Source: Megasphaera cerevisiae DSM 20462 (lineage in GTDB: Bacteria; Bacillota; Negativicutes; Veillonellales; Megasphaeraceae). From it: a DNA stretch of 64,000 nt. The stretch is from the NCBI RefSeq assembly GCF_001045675.1, contig NZ_LEKT01000010.1:1-64000 (forward strand). Reading direction: 5' to 3'. A program made the position numbers and the translations under genes. Below the pieces are notes generated by a model that saw only the letters and a program-made list of their open reading frames with translations, made no database searches and was not told where the DNA came from. Below, in pieces: positions 62,426 to 64,000 of this stretch; the stretch's first letter is position 1; every line of letters starts with the position of its first letter.

Positions 62426-63052
62426 ATATCTCTAAGGGTACGAGATACTGATAAATTATATCTTTATTAATAGACTTATAGGAGTAGTATTTAGCCATAT
62501 GTAATGCACAATATGAAGAGGCCTGTCGACCTAATTTAAATAAGGAACGATATACCATATATAAAAAAATTTCATCGATACGATTACAATGCGCCATAAT
62601 AATTAAAACAAGCGAATCTGGTGCAAGAACCTGTTTAGCAAAATAATTAGCTTCTTCTTCTAATCTTGCCATATCGACTGCCGTTAGATATCCATCAGCT
62701 TTAGATTTTAAAAGATGGTGTTGCAACGTATAATGACCTATTTCATGAATGAGATTCCAACGTTTGCAATTTTTTGGTAAATCTTTGTTGTAATAAATAT
62801 AAGACTCTCCTGTCTTTTTATCATATTGCAGACAACCATAGGCCGAACCAAGATAATGGGGAACCATGCGTAATGAAATGTGGTTATTAGAGGCATACTG
62901 GTTATAGGTATTAAAATACACACTTTCTTCAGTGTACGTAAAACTGGATTTATCTGTACAGGGAGCTTGTCCGTAGGGAATCGCTTTAGAAAAAAAGTAA
63001 TAACTTGATCGAGACGATCATAGTTTTCATGATTAATCAAGGTCATCGTCAT
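62403..63052 (-). pseudogene. immA: ImmA/IrrE-type metallopeptidase, frameshifted
   Basis: The start codon at 63052 (9 nt after AAGGAGG) overlaps the end of the repressor gene. The first ~43 residues (INHENYDRLDQVITFFLKRF, LPVQINPVLRTLKK) lead into the sequence GTGTGT. A second frame then continues as YFNTYNQYASNNHISL and carries the zinc motif HEIGH and EEEANYFAKQVLAP. An extra GT in the repeat explains the shift. ImmA proteases cleave the element's repressor after DNA damage or cell signals. If the lesion is real, induction would be impaired. Confidence 0.78.
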
Positions 63053-63710
63053 CAGGTAAATCCTCCTTCGGTTTAGCGGGCAAAAATCCATCAATGACAC
63101 CATCTACAATTTTTTGTTTATCTTGTGGTAATTGAGCGTATTTACGGTATAAAGTAATAAAACGGTTGTCATGAGAGACTTTTCCTAATTCAGAATTAAC
63201 AAAACAAGCATTTTTTTGAATGCGCTCATTTGCTACATCTATATCTCGAGCTTTTTTAAATTGCTCGTATTTATCCACATCTCCATCAAATATTTCAGGT
63301 ATGTATTCATCGTACATTTCATGGTCTTTGTAGAAAGCTTCGGGAGTTTTATCAAAATAGGCGCATAAAATTTTGAATAAATAAAAATTAATTGGTTCTA
63401 TGTTGTTTTCATAATCCTCCAAATCTTTTTGGGGGATTTTAGTTTCTCTAGAAAGTTCTGCTAAGGTTAGCCCCTGCATTTTGCGTTCGGATTTTAGCGC
63501 ACTACCCATTCGATCATCACATATTTGATCAGCATCAAGTAAGTAGTCTGTAGTTACTTTATACTTATCTGCTATCAGTTTGATGATTTCTGGATCCGGC
63601 TTTCTTTGCCCGTTTTCATAATTACTTAGAGTATTTTGAGCTATATTTAGTTGTTTTGCAAAAGCAGATTGACTTAGTCCATTCATCATGCGCAATTGTT
63701 TTATCTTCAT
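63033..63710 (-). CDS. XRE-family repressor with two tandem HTH domains
   Basis: The 225-residue protein has a first HTH_3 domain at residues ~1-60 (MKIKQLRMMNGLSQSAFAKQ, NTLSNYENGQRKP) and a second at ~66-120 (LKSERKMQGLTLAELSRETK). An acidic C-terminal tail (DDDD) follows. It overlaps the ImmA-like gene by 20 bp. AGGAGAA precedes the ATG. It is divergent from a Cro-like gene at 63868, a typical phage/ICE switch. The second HTH has a changed recognition helix (KIPQKDLEDYENN), so the two may bind different sites or only one may bind DNA. Confidence 0.88.
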   Translation of the reverse strand: MKIKQLRMMNGLSQSAFAKQLNIAQNTLSNYENGQRKPDPEIIKLIADKYKVTTDYLLDADQICDDRMGSALKSERKMQGLTLAELSRETKIPQKDLEDYENNIEPINFYLFKILCAYFDKTPEAFYKDHEMYDEYIPEIFDGDVDKYEQFKKARDIDVANERIQKNACFVNSELGKVSHDNRFITLYRKYAQLPQDKQKIVDGVIDGFLPAKPKEDLPDDDDLD

Positions 63711-63755
63711 AATATTTTCTCCTAATAAAGGATGCTAATTTCTTTATCAAAATAA

Positions 63756-63857
63756 TAGTATCTCATTTAGAGATACTAGTCAACATTTTTTTATCTCATT
63801 TCGGGGCCGATTTATATCTCGAAATAGGATATTATGCAATCACAAATTGAGATAAAA
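63756..63857. promoter_or_regulatory. Operator cluster of the repressor/Cro-like switch
   Basis: The dyad TAGTATCT-N7-AGATACTA (63756-63778) is followed by further TATCTC(A/G)-type half sites at about 63791, 63814 and, inverted, 63849. All lie between the divergent repressor and Cro-like start codons. At least three operators of one motif are expected in such a switch. Confidence 0.7.
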
Positions 63858-63867
63858 GAGGGAAAAC

Positions 63868-64000
63868 ATGAGATCATATTTGGTGAAAGCAAGAGCGAAA
63901 GCTGGATTAACTCAAAGAGAAGCTGCGCGAGCATTACTCATATCTCAAAATTATTTATCTGATATTGAACATGGTATACGACAAAAAAATATAAAACTTA
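63868..64000 (+). CDS. XRE-family (Cro-like) DNA-binding protein, 3' end outside window
   Basis: The ORF starts at 63868 after AGAGGG and is open to the window edge. It encodes an HTH_3 domain (KARAKAGLTQREAARALLIS, LSDIEHGIRQK). It diverges from the tandem-HTH repressor and is probably its antagonist (Cro or a first excision/transfer-control gene). Confidence 0.8.
   Translation, partial: MRSYLVKARAKAGLTQREAARALLISQNYLSDIEHGIRQKNIKL

Overview
The window looks like a chromosome segment from an anaerobic diderm Firmicute (class Negativicutes, probably Megasphaera-like or another Veillonellaceae relative). This is inferred from the mix of genes. Outer-membrane proteins (a TonB-dependent receptor with an appended porin-like barrel and a YadA-type trimeric autotransporter) sit beside Firmicute-style genes: an ECF transporter, repeated TTACA motifs ahead of pstS, an acyl-CoA dehydrogenase/EtfA/rubredoxin fusion, LarA with a lactate/glycolate-type dehydrogenase, and a glycyl-radical-enzyme microcompartment.

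Layout. 1-4604: 3' part of a very large outer-membrane protein. 4.8-9.4 kb: LysR regulator divergent from an EamA exporter, an orphan amino-acid-type binding lipoprotein and a RocB-like M20 peptidase. 9.5-13.9 kb: pstSCAB-phoU behind a Pho-box-like repeat. 14.3-16.9 kb: IclR regulator, PPC/DUF296 protein, DUF362 protein. 17.0-20.2 kb (minus): flavodiiron protein FprA and the acyl-CoA dehydrogenase-EtfA-rubredoxin fusion, plausibly one electron chain to O2. 20.7-21.6 kb (minus): YitT-like protein. 21.9-26.6 kb: ispE, GntR regulator, a 52-aa membrane protein, larA and a GlcD-type dehydrogenase, probably for lactate use. 27.0-35.4 kb: ECF transporter (S component frameshifted at a G7 tract), two M20 hydrolases, a GATase1-like protein, a LacI regulator and a ribokinase, behind a strong promoter with two LacI-like palindromes.

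35.6-54.9 kb is the main metabolic island: a bacterial microcompartment built around B12-independent glycyl radical diol dehydratases. It holds two PocR-type regulators, two paralogous dehydratases, one activase, PduS and PduT homologues, a dedicated S-adenosylmethionine synthetase, PduB/PduA/PduJ/EutN shell proteins, a shell protein with a long basic tail, PduL, EutJ, a CoA-acylating aldehyde dehydrogenase and an alcohol dehydrogenase. The expected chemistry is 1,2-propanediol (or glycerol) to aldehyde, then dismutation to alcohol and acyl-CoA/acyl-phosphate, with NAD and CoA recycled inside the shell.

55.3-59.8 kb: a trimeric autotransporter gene with an in-frame TGA inside the membrane anchor. 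59.9 kb to the right edge: tRNA-Leu(CAA) followed by an integrated element with repeated putative integrase arm sites, a decayed tyrosine integrase, a Fic protein, an ImmA-like protease with a 2-nt frameshift, a tandem-HTH repressor, and a divergent Cro-like gene running off the window.

Several genes carry single disabling lesions (G7 tract, in-frame TGA, 2-nt indels). Whether these are real or assembly errors cannot be decided from one sequence.
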